Shown here: piece after piece, positions 34,467-44,114 of the stretch
Numbering within the stretch: position 1 is the first letter of the stretch
How the letters are laid out: each line of letters begins with the position of its first letter
DNA from: Conexibacter sp. SYSU D00693
GTDB taxonomy: Bacteria > Actinomycetota > Thermoleophilia > Solirubrobacterales > Solirubrobacteraceae
Assembly: GCF_017084525.1 (NCBI RefSeq)
Contig: NZ_CP070950.1
Span: 2,542,001 to 2,606,000 of the forward strand
Direction of reading: 5' to 3'
DNA length: 64,000 bases
Translations under genes and position numbers: made by a program
Notes under the pieces: model-generated
Seen by the model: only the letters and a program-made list of their open reading frames with translations
Databases searched by the model: none
What the model was told of the DNA's origin: nothing

Positions 34467-36893
34467 GTGCGCCGTCTCTCGCTCGCCCGCACCCTGCGGC
34501 TCGCCCTGCTCGGGCTCACGCTCGTCCTCACGACGATCGCGGGTCTCGGCGTGGCCTCGCTGTACGACACGCGCCAGGACTACGAGGAGCGCCTGGCGGA
34601 GGCGCTCGAGCTCCAGGCCGCCGCGGCCCGGCTGCTCGCGGCCGGCGTGGTCGAGGAGGCGACCCTGCGCACGGCCACCGCGCCGCAGGACGCGCCGCTG
34701 CGCCGCCGTGCGCGCCGCGCCTTCGCGGCCGCGCTGGCCGACACCCGCTCCCGCGCGCAGGGCGACGTCCCCAGCGCGGGGCTCGTCGCCGACGCGGCCC
34801 AGGCCCAGGCGGCGCTGCGCCGGGTGGGCGCCGGGACCGACGAGGCGCTCGCCGCCCGCCGCCCGGTCACCGAGCTCGCCGATCGCCAGCGCGTGCGCAT
34901 CGCCGTCGCCCGCGACGACGCCAGCGACGGCCAGCGCCGCGCGATCATCGCCATCCTCGTGGGCGGCGGTCTCGCCGTCCTCGCGGCGGGCGCGCTGGTG
35001 ACCGTGCTGCTGTCCGCCGTGCGCCGGCCGGTCGAGGGGCTCGTGCGCGCCAGCGGCCGCCTGGCCAGCGGCGACCTCGACGCCCGCGTGCAGGAGCGCG
35101 GGCCGACCGAGCTGCGCGAGGTCGCCCGCTCGTTCAACGCGATGGCCGAGGAGCTCGCCGGCGCCCGGGACCGCCTCGAGACCCAGAGCCGCCGCCTGGC
35201 CACGATGGTCGCCTCGCTCGGCGACGGCCTCATCGTCACGCGCCCGGACGGCACCGTCGGCTTCACCAACCCGCGGGCGTGCGCGATGGTCGACGGCCTC
35301 ACGGTCGGCAAGCCGGTGAGCGACGCCGGGCTCGACCTGCCAGACCCCGAGGACGCCCGCAGGGACGAGGTGCTCGTCGAGCACGGCGACCGCACCCTCG
35401 CCCTGACCGCCGCGGTGCTCGAGGACGGCCCGCCCGGCGTGGTGTGGACGCTGCGCGACGCCACCGAGCGCGCCCGGCTCGAGGCGCTCAAGTCGGAGTT
35501 CATCGCCACCGCCAGCCACGAGCTGCGCAGCCCGCTCACGTCGATCAAGGGCTTCATCGAGCTCCTGGCCGCGGCGCCCGGGCTCAGCGACCGCCACCGC
35601 GAGTTCGTCGAGATCGTCGAGCTCTCCACGCAGCGCCTGGTCGACCTCGTCAACGACCTGCTCGACGTCGCGCGCCTCGAGGCCGGCTTCGTCGAGGTCC
35701 ACCGCCGGCCGACGGACCTCTCCGACGTGGTCCGCGAGGTCACGATGCTCCTGCGGGGGCGCATCGAGGAGAAGGGCCAGCTGCTCGACGTGCGCATCGA
35801 GGACGGGGTCCCGCGGGCGATGGCCGACGCGGCGCGCATGCGCCAGGTCCTCACGAACCTCCTGACCAACGCCCACCAGTACACGCCCGAGGGCGGCCGG
35901 GTCGGCGTCGCGCTCGCCCACGGGCCCCACGGCGTCGAGCTCACCGTGTCCGACACCGGGCGCGGGATGGACGAGGACGAGCTCGAGCACGTCTTCGACC
36001 GCTTCTCCCGCGCGTCGTCGTCGGCCGACTCGCGCGGCACCGGCCTCGGCCTGGCCATCGTCCGGTCGCTCGTGGACCTCCACGAGGGCCGCATCGACAT
36101 CACCTCCCAGCCCGGCCACGGCACGACGTTCACCGTCGTCCTGCCCTTCGCGCCGCTGGCCGTCGACGGCGACCCGGCGCGGGAGGCGCTGCGGGGGCGC
36201 CGCGTGCTCGTCGTCGACGACGAGCCGGAGATCGCCGAGCTCATCGCCCACCGCCTCGAGCCCTACGGCGTGGAGGCGACCGTCGCCCACAGCGGCGCCG
36301 ACGCCCTCGACCTCCTCGCCCGCGAGCACTTCGACGCGCTCACGGTCGACGTCCTCATGCCGGGGATGAGCGGCTTCGAGGTCCTGCGCGCGCTGCGCGA
36401 GGACCCGGACCTCGCCCACCTCCCGGCCGTCGTCGTCTCCGTGTTCTCCGGCCGTGAGGCGCTCTCGGGCGAGTGGCACGTCGCCAAGCCGATCGACCCG
36501 GAGGAGCTCGCCGACGCCCTCGGCGCCGCCGTCCTGGCCGGCCGCGTCCGCGTCCTGGCGTGCGGGCGCGCGACGGTGCGCGACGAGCTGCAGGGGATGC
36601 TCGCCGGCCTGGGCATCCACCACGAGTGGGCGCAGACCCCCGAGGAGGTCGAGCGCCTCTGCCGCCGCCACCGCTTCGAGGTCGCCCTGCTCGACGCGGG
36701 GCTGCCCGCCGCCGACGAGGTGCTCGCCGCGCTGGACCTGCGCGGGCGCCGGCTGCGCCGCGCGGTGGTGGTCGTGAGCGCCGGCGACGGCGCCCCGGGC
36801 TACGCCCGCCTCGACGCCGACCCCGTCCCGCTGGCCGACGCCGGGGAGACCGTGCTCGGCCTCCTGGGCGCGACGGCCCCGCGATCGGGGTAG
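34467..36893 (+). CDS. Hybrid sensor histidine kinase with two receiver-like domains
   Basis: 808-residue membrane kinase. Order: membrane helix (about 9-32), extracytoplasmic helical sensor, second helix (about 160-185), HAMP, PAS-like domain, H-box with H351 (ATASHELRSPLTSIK), ATPase domain (N-box LTNLLTNAHQYTPEG; G-box DTGRGMDEDE and GTGLGLAIV), a receiver domain (VLVVDDEPEIAE with DVLMPGMSGFE), and a final degenerate receiver-like domain that keeps one Asp (LLDAGLP) but little else. First of a four-gene run with HD-GYP, receiver protein and sortase. Signal unknown. Confidence 0.95.
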   Translation: MRRLSLARTLRLALLGLTLVLTTIAGLGVASLYDTRQDYEERLAEALELQAAAARLLAAGVVEEATLRTATAPQDAPLRRRARRAFAAALADTRSRAQGDVPSAGLVADAAQAQAALRRVGAGTDEALAARRPVTELADRQRVRIAVARDDASDGQRRAIIAILVGGGLAVLAAGALVTVLLSAVRRPVEGLVRASGRLASGDLDARVQERGPTELREVARSFNAMAEELAGARDRLETQSRRLATMVASLGDGLIVTRPDGTVGFTNPRACAMVDGLTVGKPVSDAGLDLPDPEDARRDEVLVEHGDRTLALTAAVLEDGPPGVVWTLRDATERARLEALKSEFIATASHELRSPLTSIKGFIELLAAAPGLSDRHREFVEIVELSTQRLVDLVNDLLDVARLEAGFVEVHRRPTDLSDVVREVTMLLRGRIEEKGQLLDVRIEDGVPRAMADAARMRQVLTNLLTNAHQYTPEGGRVGVALAHGPHGVELTVSDTGRGMDEDELEHVFDRFSRASSSADSRGTGLGLAIVRSLVDLHEGRIDITSQPGHGTTFTVVLPFAPLAVDGDPAREALRGRRVLVVDDEPEIAELIAHRLEPYGVEATVAHSGADALDLLAREHFDALTVDVLMPGMSGFEVLRALREDPDLAHLPAVVVSVFSGREALSGEWHVAKPIDPEELADALGAAVLAGRVRVLACGRATVRDELQGMLAGLGIHHEWAQTPEEVERLCRRHRFEVALLDAGLPAADEVLAALDLRGRRLRRAVVVVSAGDGAPGYARLDADPVPLADAGETVLGLLGATAPRSG

Positions 36894-36905
36894 GTTGAGC
36901 ACCGG

Positions 36906-37640
36906 ATGGCCGAAGGGTCTCTGCACGAGGCGCTCGAGGACCGCCTGGCCCAGGTCGAGCGCGAGGCGGCCGCGAAGGAGCGTCAGCTCGAGCGCTACGC
37001 CGCCGACCTGCGCGAGACCTTCAAGCAGGAGCGCGCCGCGGCCCAGCGCCTGCGCGAGTCCTACATGGCCACCGTGCGCGCGCTGTGCAACGCGGTCGAG
37101 GCGCGTGATGCCTACACCGGCAAGCACGCCGAGCGCGTCGCCGCCTACGGCCTGGCCATCGCGCGCGAGACCGGCACGCGGCTGGCCGAGGACCCCGAGA
37201 TCGAGTTCGGCTTCCTCCTGCACGACGTGGGCAAGGTCGCGGTGCCCGACGCGATCCTCTGGAAGCCCGAGCCCTTGACCGCGGAGGAGCGCCTGCTCAT
37301 GGAGCGCCACCCCGTCGTGGGCTGGGAGATCGTGCAGGGGATCGACTTCCTGGGCGACGCGAAGCTCGTCGTCCGCCACCACCACGAGCGCTGGGACGGC
37401 ACGGGCTACCCGGACCGCCTCGCGGGCGACGAGATCCCGCTCGCCGCCCGCGTCTTCGCCGTGGCCGACGTGCTCGACGCGGTCACCACCGAGCGCCCGT
37501 ACCGGCCGCCGTCGTCGCTGGCCGAGGCGCGGTCGATCATCGGCGCGGGCGCCGGCAGCCACTTCGACCCGGCCGTGGTCGAGGCGTTCAAGCGCGTCAC
37601 CGACAGCGAGCTCGAGACGATCCGGAGGACGATCGGATGA
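36906..37640 (+). CDS. HD-GYP domain phosphodiesterase
   Basis: 244 residues: an N-terminal coiled coil (about 5-50) and an HD-GYP domain. Metal-binding residues: H74, H106-D107 in LLHDVGK, and H158-H160 in RHHHERWDGTGYP, which holds the GYP signature at 167-169. HD-GYP enzymes hydrolyse cyclic di-GMP. The domain stands alone with a coiled coil, so input probably comes through partner proteins such as the kinase before it and the receiver protein after it, whose gene overlaps by four bases. All expected residues are present. Confidence 0.94.
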   Translation: MAEGSLHEALEDRLAQVEREAAAKERQLERYAADLRETFKQERAAAQRLRESYMATVRALCNAVEARDAYTGKHAERVAAYGLAIARETGTRLAEDPEIEFGFLLHDVGKVAVPDAILWKPEPLTAEERLLMERHPVVGWEIVQGIDFLGDAKLVVRHHHERWDGTGYPDRLAGDEIPLAARVFAVADVLDAVTTERPYRPPSSLAEARSIIGAGAGSHFDPAVVEAFKRVTDSELETIRRTIG

Positions 37641-38014
37641 CCGCCACCCGGACGGTGCTGATCGTCGACGACGACCCGTTCATCCGCAAGCTCGTCGCCA
37701 CGACCCTCGAGGACGTGGCGGGCTTCGAGCTGCGGGAGGCCGGCGACGGCGTCGAGGCGTTGGACGCCGCGGCCGACAGCCCGCCGGCGATCGTCTTCCT
37801 GGACATCGACATGCCGCGGATGGACGGCATCTCGGCCTGCCGGGAGCTGCGCGCCCGCGACGACGGCCGCGGCGCGACCATCGTCATGCTCACCGCCGCG
37901 GGCGGCGGCGACCTCGAGGACGAGGCGCGCTCCGCGGGGGCCGACCTCTTCCTCACCAAGCCGTTCAGCCCGCTCGACCTGCTGCGGCTCGTCGACGACC
38001 TCGGGGGGCGCTGA
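37637..38014 (+). CDS. Single-domain response regulator
   Basis: 125-residue receiver domain without an output domain. Acidic residues DDD at 11-13, phosphoacceptor D56 (VFLDIDMPRMDG), the conserved Thr (MLTAAGG) and Lys (LTKPFSP) are all present. It follows the HD-GYP gene with an ATGA overlap and would be phosphorylated by the hybrid kinase upstream, passing the signal by protein contact, most likely to the phosphodiesterase. Confidence 0.95.
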   Translation: MTATRTVLIVDDDPFIRKLVATTLEDVAGFELREAGDGVEALDAAADSPPAIVFLDIDMPRMDGISACRELRARDDGRGATIVMLTAAGGGDLEDEARSAGADLFLTKPFSPLDLLRLVDDLGGR

Positions 38015-38025
38015 GCACGATCGCG

Positions 38026-38871
38026 GTGCGCGCCCGGCTCGTCGCTGCGTGGACGCTCCTGCTCGCCGGCGGCGCCCTCCTGGCCGACGGCGTGCTGACG
38101 GTCGTCTGGCAGGAGCCGGTGAGCGCGGTCCGCGAGGCCCGCGCGCAGGACCGCCTGCGCGACGAGCTGGCGGCGACCGAGCGGCTGTGGCGCCCGCTGG
38201 CGGCCCGCCCCGCCCGCGTGGAGCCGCTGCAGATGGGCTCGCCGCTCGCGGCGGTGCGCACGGCCGCCCTGCCCGGCCTGGCGACGCGCCCCCGTGGCCT
38301 CGCCCTGCCCGCGGTCAGCGCCCGCGCGCTGCCGGCCCTCACCGGCGAGCCCGAGCGCGCGCGGGACGTCACCCTGCCCGTGACCGGGACCGACGCCCTG
38401 CCGCCGCTGCTGCGCGGCACCCCGGCACAGGCCGGCCTCCGCGCGCTGGCCCAGCGCTTCGGCGCGACGCTCGCGGAGGGTGCCGCGGCCGGCCGGCTGC
38501 GCATCGACCGCCTCGACCTCGACGTCGTGGTGGTGCAGGGCGTCGCCGAGGACGACCTCCGGCGCGGCCCGGGCCACTACGCCCAGACGGCCCTGCCCGG
38601 CCAGGGCGGCACCGTCGCCATCGCCGGCCACCGCACGACCTACGGCGCGCCGCTGCGCCACGCCGACCGCCTGCGCCGCGGGGACCGCATCGATCTGCAC
38701 ATGCCCTACGGGACCTTCCGCTACCGCGTCGAGGGCACGCGGATCGTGCGGCCCGACGACGCGACGGTCCTGCGCCGGCGCCCGGGCGCCGAGCGCCTCG
38801 TGCTCACGACGTGCCACCCGCTGCACAGCGCCGCGCAGCGGCTGGTCGTGGTCGCACGACGGGCCGGCTAG
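38026..38871 (+). CDS. Class E-like sortase
   Basis: 281-residue membrane-anchored transpeptidase. One N-terminal membrane helix (about 5-28), a long Ala/Pro/Arg-rich linker (about 35-135) that is longer than in usual sortases, and the sortase barrel. Catalytic residues: H202 (IAGHRTTYG), C263 (LTTCHPLHS) and R272 (SAAQRLVVV). Sortases cleave a C-terminal sorting signal and join the protein to cell wall or pilin. No substrate with an LPxTG- or LAxTG-like tail is in the window. It begins with GTG 12 bases after the receiver gene. Confidence 0.9.
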   Translation: MRARLVAAWTLLLAGGALLADGVLTVVWQEPVSAVREARAQDRLRDELAATERLWRPLAARPARVEPLQMGSPLAAVRTAALPGLATRPRGLALPAVSARALPALTGEPERARDVTLPVTGTDALPPLLRGTPAQAGLRALAQRFGATLAEGAAAGRLRIDRLDLDVVVVQGVAEDDLRRGPGHYAQTALPGQGGTVAIAGHRTTYGAPLRHADRLRRGDRIDLHMPYGTFRYRVEGTRIVRPDDATVLRRRPGAERLVLTTCHPLHSAAQRLVVVARRAG

Positions 38872-38910
38872 CGCCGGCCCGTCGGGTCCCTCGTCAGGTG
38901 TCCTCGGCGG

Positions 38911-40446
38911 CTAGGCCTTGCCGCGCCCGTACAGGAAGCGCAGCGCCTTGCCCAGGAGCTTCGTGGCCCGCGTGTTGTACGGGTACATGTAGAGCTCCTT
39001 CTTCATGGCGAACCGCGTGACGAGCAGCGACTGCTGCTGGCAGTACTTGCGGATGCCGCCCGCGCCGTGGCGGGTGCCCAGGCCGGAGGTCTTCGCGCCG
39101 CCCATGGGCAGCTCGAGCGCGGTGTAGTTCACCAGCGCGTCGTTCACGCAGACCGCGCCGGCCTCGATGCGCCGCGCCACGCGCTCGCCGCGCGTGACGT
39201 CCTTGCTGAACACCGAAGCGCCCAGGCCGTACGGCGAGTCGTTGGCCAGGCGGATGGCCTCCTCCTCGTCGCGGACCTTCATGATCGGCAGCGTCGGGCC
39301 GAAGGTCTCCTCGGTCATGCACTCCATCGAGTGGTCGACGTCGACGAGGACGGTCGGCTCGAACCAGTAGCCCTGGCCCTTGCCGCGCTCGCCGCCGACC
39401 AGGACCTTGGCGCCCTTGGCCTTGGCGTCCTCGACGTGGCGCTCGACGATGTCGACCTGCGGCGGGAAGGTCATCGACCCGACGTCGGCCGAGCCCGACT
39501 CGCCGAAGCCCTGGCGCAGCGCCCGGGCCTTCTCGACGACCTTCGAGACGAACTCGTCGTAGATCGGCTCCTCGACGTACAGGCGCTCGAGCGAGATGCA
39601 GGTCTGCCCGGCGTTGAACATGCCCCAGTAGACGGCGGAGTTCGCGGCGCGCTCCACGTCGGCGTCGCTGAGGACGATCATCGGGTCCTTGCCGCCGAGC
39701 TCGAGCGAGACCGGCGTGAGCGTCTCGGCCGCCTTGGCCATGACCTTCTTGCCGGTCGCCGTCGACCCGGTGAACATGATCATGTCGACGTGGTCGATGA
39801 GCGCCGCGCCGGTGGCGCCGCGGCCCGTGGCGATCTGGAAGACGCCCTCGGGGATGCCGCACTCCTTGAGGCCCTCCTCGAGCTTGAGGCTCGTGAGCGG
39901 CGTGACCTCGGACGGCTTGAGGATGACGCTGTTGCCCGCGGCCAGGGCCGGGATGCAGTCCCCGAACGAGTTGGTCAGCGGGTAGTTCCACGGCCCGATG
40001 ACGCCGACGAGGCCGAGCGGGCGGTAGCGCGTGACGAGCTTCTTGCCCTTCACGAGGACGTTGGCCGACTTGACCTTCTCGTCGGCCAGGTAGCCCTCGG
40101 CGTTCTGCGCCCAGAAGTTGAAGGCCGCGGCGCCGTAGGAGATCTCGGCGAGCTGCGCGTCCTCGTAGGTCTTGCCGGTCTCCGAGCGGATGACGTCGAT
40201 GACCTCGTCCTGGTGCTCGAGCAGCCAGCGGGCCATCCGGCGCAGGACGCGGCCGCGGCCGTCGAAGCCGAGCGCCTCCCAGGCGGGCTGGGCGGCGCGG
40301 CCGCGCTCCACCAGCGGGACGAGGTCCTCCGGGGACAGGTCGGGGACGTGGGCGATGACCTGGCCCGTGGCCGGGTTCTCGACCGGGATCTGGTCCTGCG
40401 CGACGTGGCCGTTGGCGACGGTCACATCGGCGACTTCGGTTGCCAT
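38911..40446 (-). CDS. Aldehyde dehydrogenase family protein
   Basis: 511 residues with the full aldehyde dehydrogenase fold. Catalytic C283 (NAGQTCISLER), general base E249 (LELGGKDP) and N154 (GPWNYPL) are present. The C-terminal 40 residues (MKKELYMYPYNTRATKLL...) extend beyond most family members and are basic, suggesting a membrane or oligomer contact. It oxidises an aldehyde to the acid with NAD(P)+; the substrate cannot be told. ATG 40446 has GGAGGG nine bases upstream. No pathway partner lies beside it. Confidence 0.93.
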   Translation of the reverse strand: MATEVADVTVANGHVAQDQIPVENPATGQVIAHVPDLSPEDLVPLVERGRAAQPAWEALGFDGRGRVLRRMARWLLEHQDEVIDVIRSETGKTYEDAQLAEISYGAAAFNFWAQNAEGYLADEKVKSANVLVKGKKLVTRYRPLGLVGVIGPWNYPLTNSFGDCIPALAAGNSVILKPSEVTPLTSLKLEEGLKECGIPEGVFQIATGRGATGAALIDHVDMIMFTGSTATGKKVMAKAAETLTPVSLELGGKDPMIVLSDADVERAANSAVYWGMFNAGQTCISLERLYVEEPIYDEFVSKVVEKARALRQGFGESGSADVGSMTFPPQVDIVERHVEDAKAKGAKVLVGGERGKGQGYWFEPTVLVDVDHSMECMTEETFGPTLPIMKVRDEEEAIRLANDSPYGLGASVFSKDVTRGERVARRIEAGAVCVNDALVNYTALELPMGGAKTSGLGTRHGAGGIRKYCQQQSLLVTRFAMKKELYMYPYNTRATKLLGKALRFLYGRGKA

Positions 40447-40530
40447 TGCTCGGAGCCCTCCGCAAGTAGAGCAGTTCGACAGTCCGTCAACTCTACAGCG
40501 TCACCACCGGCGCGCTACAAGCGTTGTGCG

Positions 40531-40974
40531 ATGGCGATGCGCCGCAACCTGCTGGCCTTCTTCACGGGCGCCGTCCTGGCGCTCGCGGGCGTGCTCGCCG
40601 CCCGTGCGGGCGACGACGACGCCGCGCCCCCACCGCCCGCGACGACCGCCGCGCAGACGCTGCCGGCCGCCGTGCCGGCATCCCAGCGCCCCGGGCCGCG
40701 CGCACGGCGGCGTGCCCGCCGCCAGCGCGACACGCAGGGCTCCGGCGCGCGGACGGCACGGGAGACGGCGCCTGCGGCGCGCGCGCCGCAGGCGCCCGCG
40801 CAGCGCGAGCCCGCGCCGCCGGGGGCGACCCCCACGACGACGACGCCGGCCGAGACCGTCCCGCCCGTGGACGTGGCGCCCGAGACCCAGCCCGAGCCCG
40901 CGCCCGCCGAGCCCGTCGACCCGGCGCCCGCCGCGCCCCAGGGGCTCGACGGGCCGCCGGTGCCCTCGGGCTAG
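40531..40974 (+). CDS. Exported Pro/Thr-rich protein
   Basis: 147 residues: short basic start, one hydrophobic segment ([19 protein letters not shown]), then a low-complexity tail rich in Pro, Ala, Thr and Arg to the end. No domain is recognisable. Its style resembles the membrane proteins at 33728 and 41453, all with outside disordered Pro/Thr tails. It is convergent with the cyclophilin gene and overlaps it by four bases at the stop codons. Confidence 0.72.
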   Translation: MAMRRNLLAFFTGAVLALAGVLAARAGDDDAAPPPPATTAAQTLPAAVPASQRPGPRARRRARRQRDTQGSGARTARETAPAARAPQAPAQREPAPPGATPTTTTPAETVPPVDVAPETQPEPAPAEPVDPAPAAPQGLDGPPVPSG

Positions 40975-41429
40975 CCGTCGACGGCGACCGACTCGATGCG
41001 CATGTCGGTCGTCGGGCGGTCGCGCCCGTCGGTGTCGGCGGCCTCGATCTTGTCGACGACGTCCATCCCGTCCACGACGCGGCCGAAGACGGTGTGCTTG
41101 CCGTCGAGCCACGGGGCGGCGTCGGTCGTGACGATGAAGAACTGCGAGCCGTTGGTGTTCGGGCCGGCGTTGGCCATCGCGAGCGCGCCGCGGACGACCT
41201 TGTTGTCGTTGATCTCGTCCTCGAACGTGTAGCCCGGACCGCCGGTGCCGGTGCCCTGCGGGCAGCCGCCCTGGATCATGAAGTCCTTGATGACGCGGTG
41301 GAACACCAGCCCGTCGTAGAAGCCCTGGCCTGCGAGCTTGGTGAAGTTCGCGACGGTCTTCGGGGCCGCGTCGTCGAAGAGCTCGAGGGTGATCGCACCC
41401 TCGCTCGTGGTCATGGTCGCCTGGGACAT
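40971..41429 (-). CDS. Peptidyl-prolyl cis-trans isomerase, cyclophilin type
   Basis: 152-residue cytoplasmic isomerase that speeds proline rotation during folding. The active-site stretch [22 protein letters not shown] (shown in outline: the Arg, Phe and Gln of the cyclophilin pocket are present), then [16 protein letters not shown] and [11 protein letters not shown]. It has no signal peptide. ATG 41429; the gene follows the zinc-ribbon membrane protein gene by 23 bases on the same strand. Confidence 0.95.
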   Translation of the reverse strand: MSQATMTTSEGAITLELFDDAAPKTVANFTKLAGQGFYDGLVFHRVIKDFMIQGGCPQGTGTGGPGYTFEDEINDNKVVRGALAMANAGPNTNGSQFFIVTTDAAPWLDGKHTVFGRVVDGMDVVDKIEAADTDGRDRPTTDMRIESVAVDG

Positions 41430-41452
41430 GGCGCCCAGGGTAGGCGCTCGGG

Positions 41453-42553
<1,101 letters not shown>

Positions 42554-42606
42554 GGTCTCAGCTTGCCACAACCCCCGGGGCCACCCGGAGGTTCGGTCCC
42601 GCGCCC

Positions 42607-44028
42607 TTACGCCGCGGCGACCTGCGCGCGCAACGTCGCGCCGCGCACCTTCGCACCGTCGAGCTGGGCCACGACGCGGGTCGCCTCGTCGGCCGGCACG
42701 GACACGAGCGAGAAGCGCCGCAGGACGCGCACGTCGCGCACCGCCTCGCCGTCGAGGCCCGCCTCGTGGGTCACCGCGGAGACGACGTCGCCCGGCTCCA
42801 GGCCGTCGTCCTCGCCGCCCGCGAGCAGCAGCGTCGTGTACGGCTCGTCGCCGTTGCGCGAGATCCGCGGCTTGTCGTGGCGCTTGGGCTCCTCGCGCAC
42901 CTCGGCGGGCTTGGTCTTCGCCCCGGGCTCCCAGGGCGTCAGGCCCGTCTTGATGTGCTCCTCGATCGCCTCGAGCTCCTTGCGCTGGCGCGGCTCGACG
43001 AAGGTCACCGCGCGGCCGGAGCGCCCGACGCGGCCCGTGCGGCCGATGCGGTGCACGTAGACGTCCGGCGAGGTCGGGACGTCGAAGTTCACGACGTGGG
43101 TGACGGTCGAGATGTCCAGGCCGCGGGCGGCGACGTCCGTGGCCACGAGGATGGGCACGCGGCCGCCCTTGAAGCCGAGCATGACGCCGTCGCGCTGGCC
43201 CTGGCTCATGTCGCCGTGCAGCGCCTTGACGTTCATCCCCTGGTCGCGCAGCTTGCGGTAGAGCTGGTCGCAGCGGATCTTCGTGCGCACGAAGACGATC
43301 GCCTGGTCGGGCTTCTCGCTCGCGAGGACCTCGACGAGCTTCTCCGCCTTGTCGGCGGTCTTCACCTCGACCTGGAACTGCTCGACGGTGTCGACGGTCA
43401 GCGTGGCCGCCTGGACCTTCACGTGAACCGGGTCGTAGAGGTAGTCGTCGGCCAGCGCGCGGATCGGCGGGGCCATCGTCGCGCTGAACAGCGCGGTCTG
43501 GCGGCCGTTGGGGCAGCGGCGCAGGATGCGCTCGACGTCCTCCAGGAAGCCCAGGTCGAGCATCTCGTCGGCCTCGTCGAGGACGACGAAGCGACAGCCG
43601 CTCAGGTGCAGCGAGCCGCGCGAGATGAGGTCGAGCACGCGCCCGACGGTGCCGACGACGACCTGGCCGCCGGCGCGCAGCTGGGCCTGCTGGGAGCGGA
43701 TCGGCGCCCCGCCGAAGACGGCGACGACGTCGATGCCCTTGCGGGTGCCGTACGAGCGCAGCGCCTGGGTGACCTGGATGCACAGCTCGCGCGTGGGGGT
43801 GAGCACGAGCGCCTGGACGTCGGAGTCGTCCGGATCGACGTGCTCGACGATCGGCAGGCCGAAGGCGGCGGTCTTGCCCGAGCCGGTCTGGGCCTGGCCG
43901 ATCACGTCCCGTCCCTCGAGCATGGGCGGGATCCCCTGCGCCTGGATCGGGCTCGGCTGCTCGTAGCCCACGTCCTGCAGCGCTTGGAGGGTCGACTCGG
44001 AGAGCCCGAGGTCGGCGAAGGTCGTCAC
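42607..44028 (-). CDS. DEAD-box RNA helicase
   Basis: 473 residues: Q motif and Walker A (AQTGSGKT), DEAD box in LDEADEMLDLGF, SAT (LFSATMAPP), and motif VI HRIGRTGRVGR. The C-terminal 80 residues (GDVVSAVTHEAGLDGEAV and RFSLVSVP) form the DbpA-type RNA-binding domain, as in CsdA/DeaD helicases that help ribosome assembly and cold adaptation. GTG 44028 was chosen because TACATT is seven bases upstream; TTG 44037 is an alternative. Confidence 0.95.
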   Translation of the reverse strand: MTTFADLGLSESTLQALQDVGYEQPSPIQAQGIPPMLEGRDVIGQAQTGSGKTAAFGLPIVEHVDPDDSDVQALVLTPTRELCIQVTQALRSYGTRKGIDVVAVFGGAPIRSQQAQLRAGGQVVVGTVGRVLDLISRGSLHLSGCRFVVLDEADEMLDLGFLEDVERILRRCPNGRQTALFSATMAPPIRALADDYLYDPVHVKVQAATLTVDTVEQFQVEVKTADKAEKLVEVLASEKPDQAIVFVRTKIRCDQLYRKLRDQGMNVKALHGDMSQGQRDGVMLGFKGGRVPILVATDVAARGLDISTVTHVVNFDVPTSPDVYVHRIGRTGRVGRSGRAVTFVEPRQRKELEAIEEHIKTGLTPWEPGAKTKPAEVREEPKRHDKPRISRNGDEPYTTLLLAGGEDDGLEPGDVVSAVTHEAGLDGEAVRDVRVLRRFSLVSVPADEATRVVAQLDGAKVRGATLRAQVAAA

Positions 44029-44035
44029 GCAGACC

Positions 44036-44041
44036 AATGTA
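44036..44041 (-). promoter_or_regulatory. Leaderless -10 element
   Basis: TACATT on the minus strand, seven bases before GTG 44028 of the helicase gene. Confidence 0.55.
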
Positions 44042-44114
44042 GAGCCCGCCGCTCGCCGGAGGGGGGCTGGCCGTACCTCGTGCCCAGGGCGGTCGGAGCA
44101 CTCTGTCGGTCCTC

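Noticed and set aside
40463-40490. Promoter for the aldehyde dehydrogenase: TTGACG, 16 bases, TACTTG on the minus strand
   Set aside because: The -10 match is weak, and the predicted transcription start would fall on the ribosome site GGAGGG, leaving no leader.
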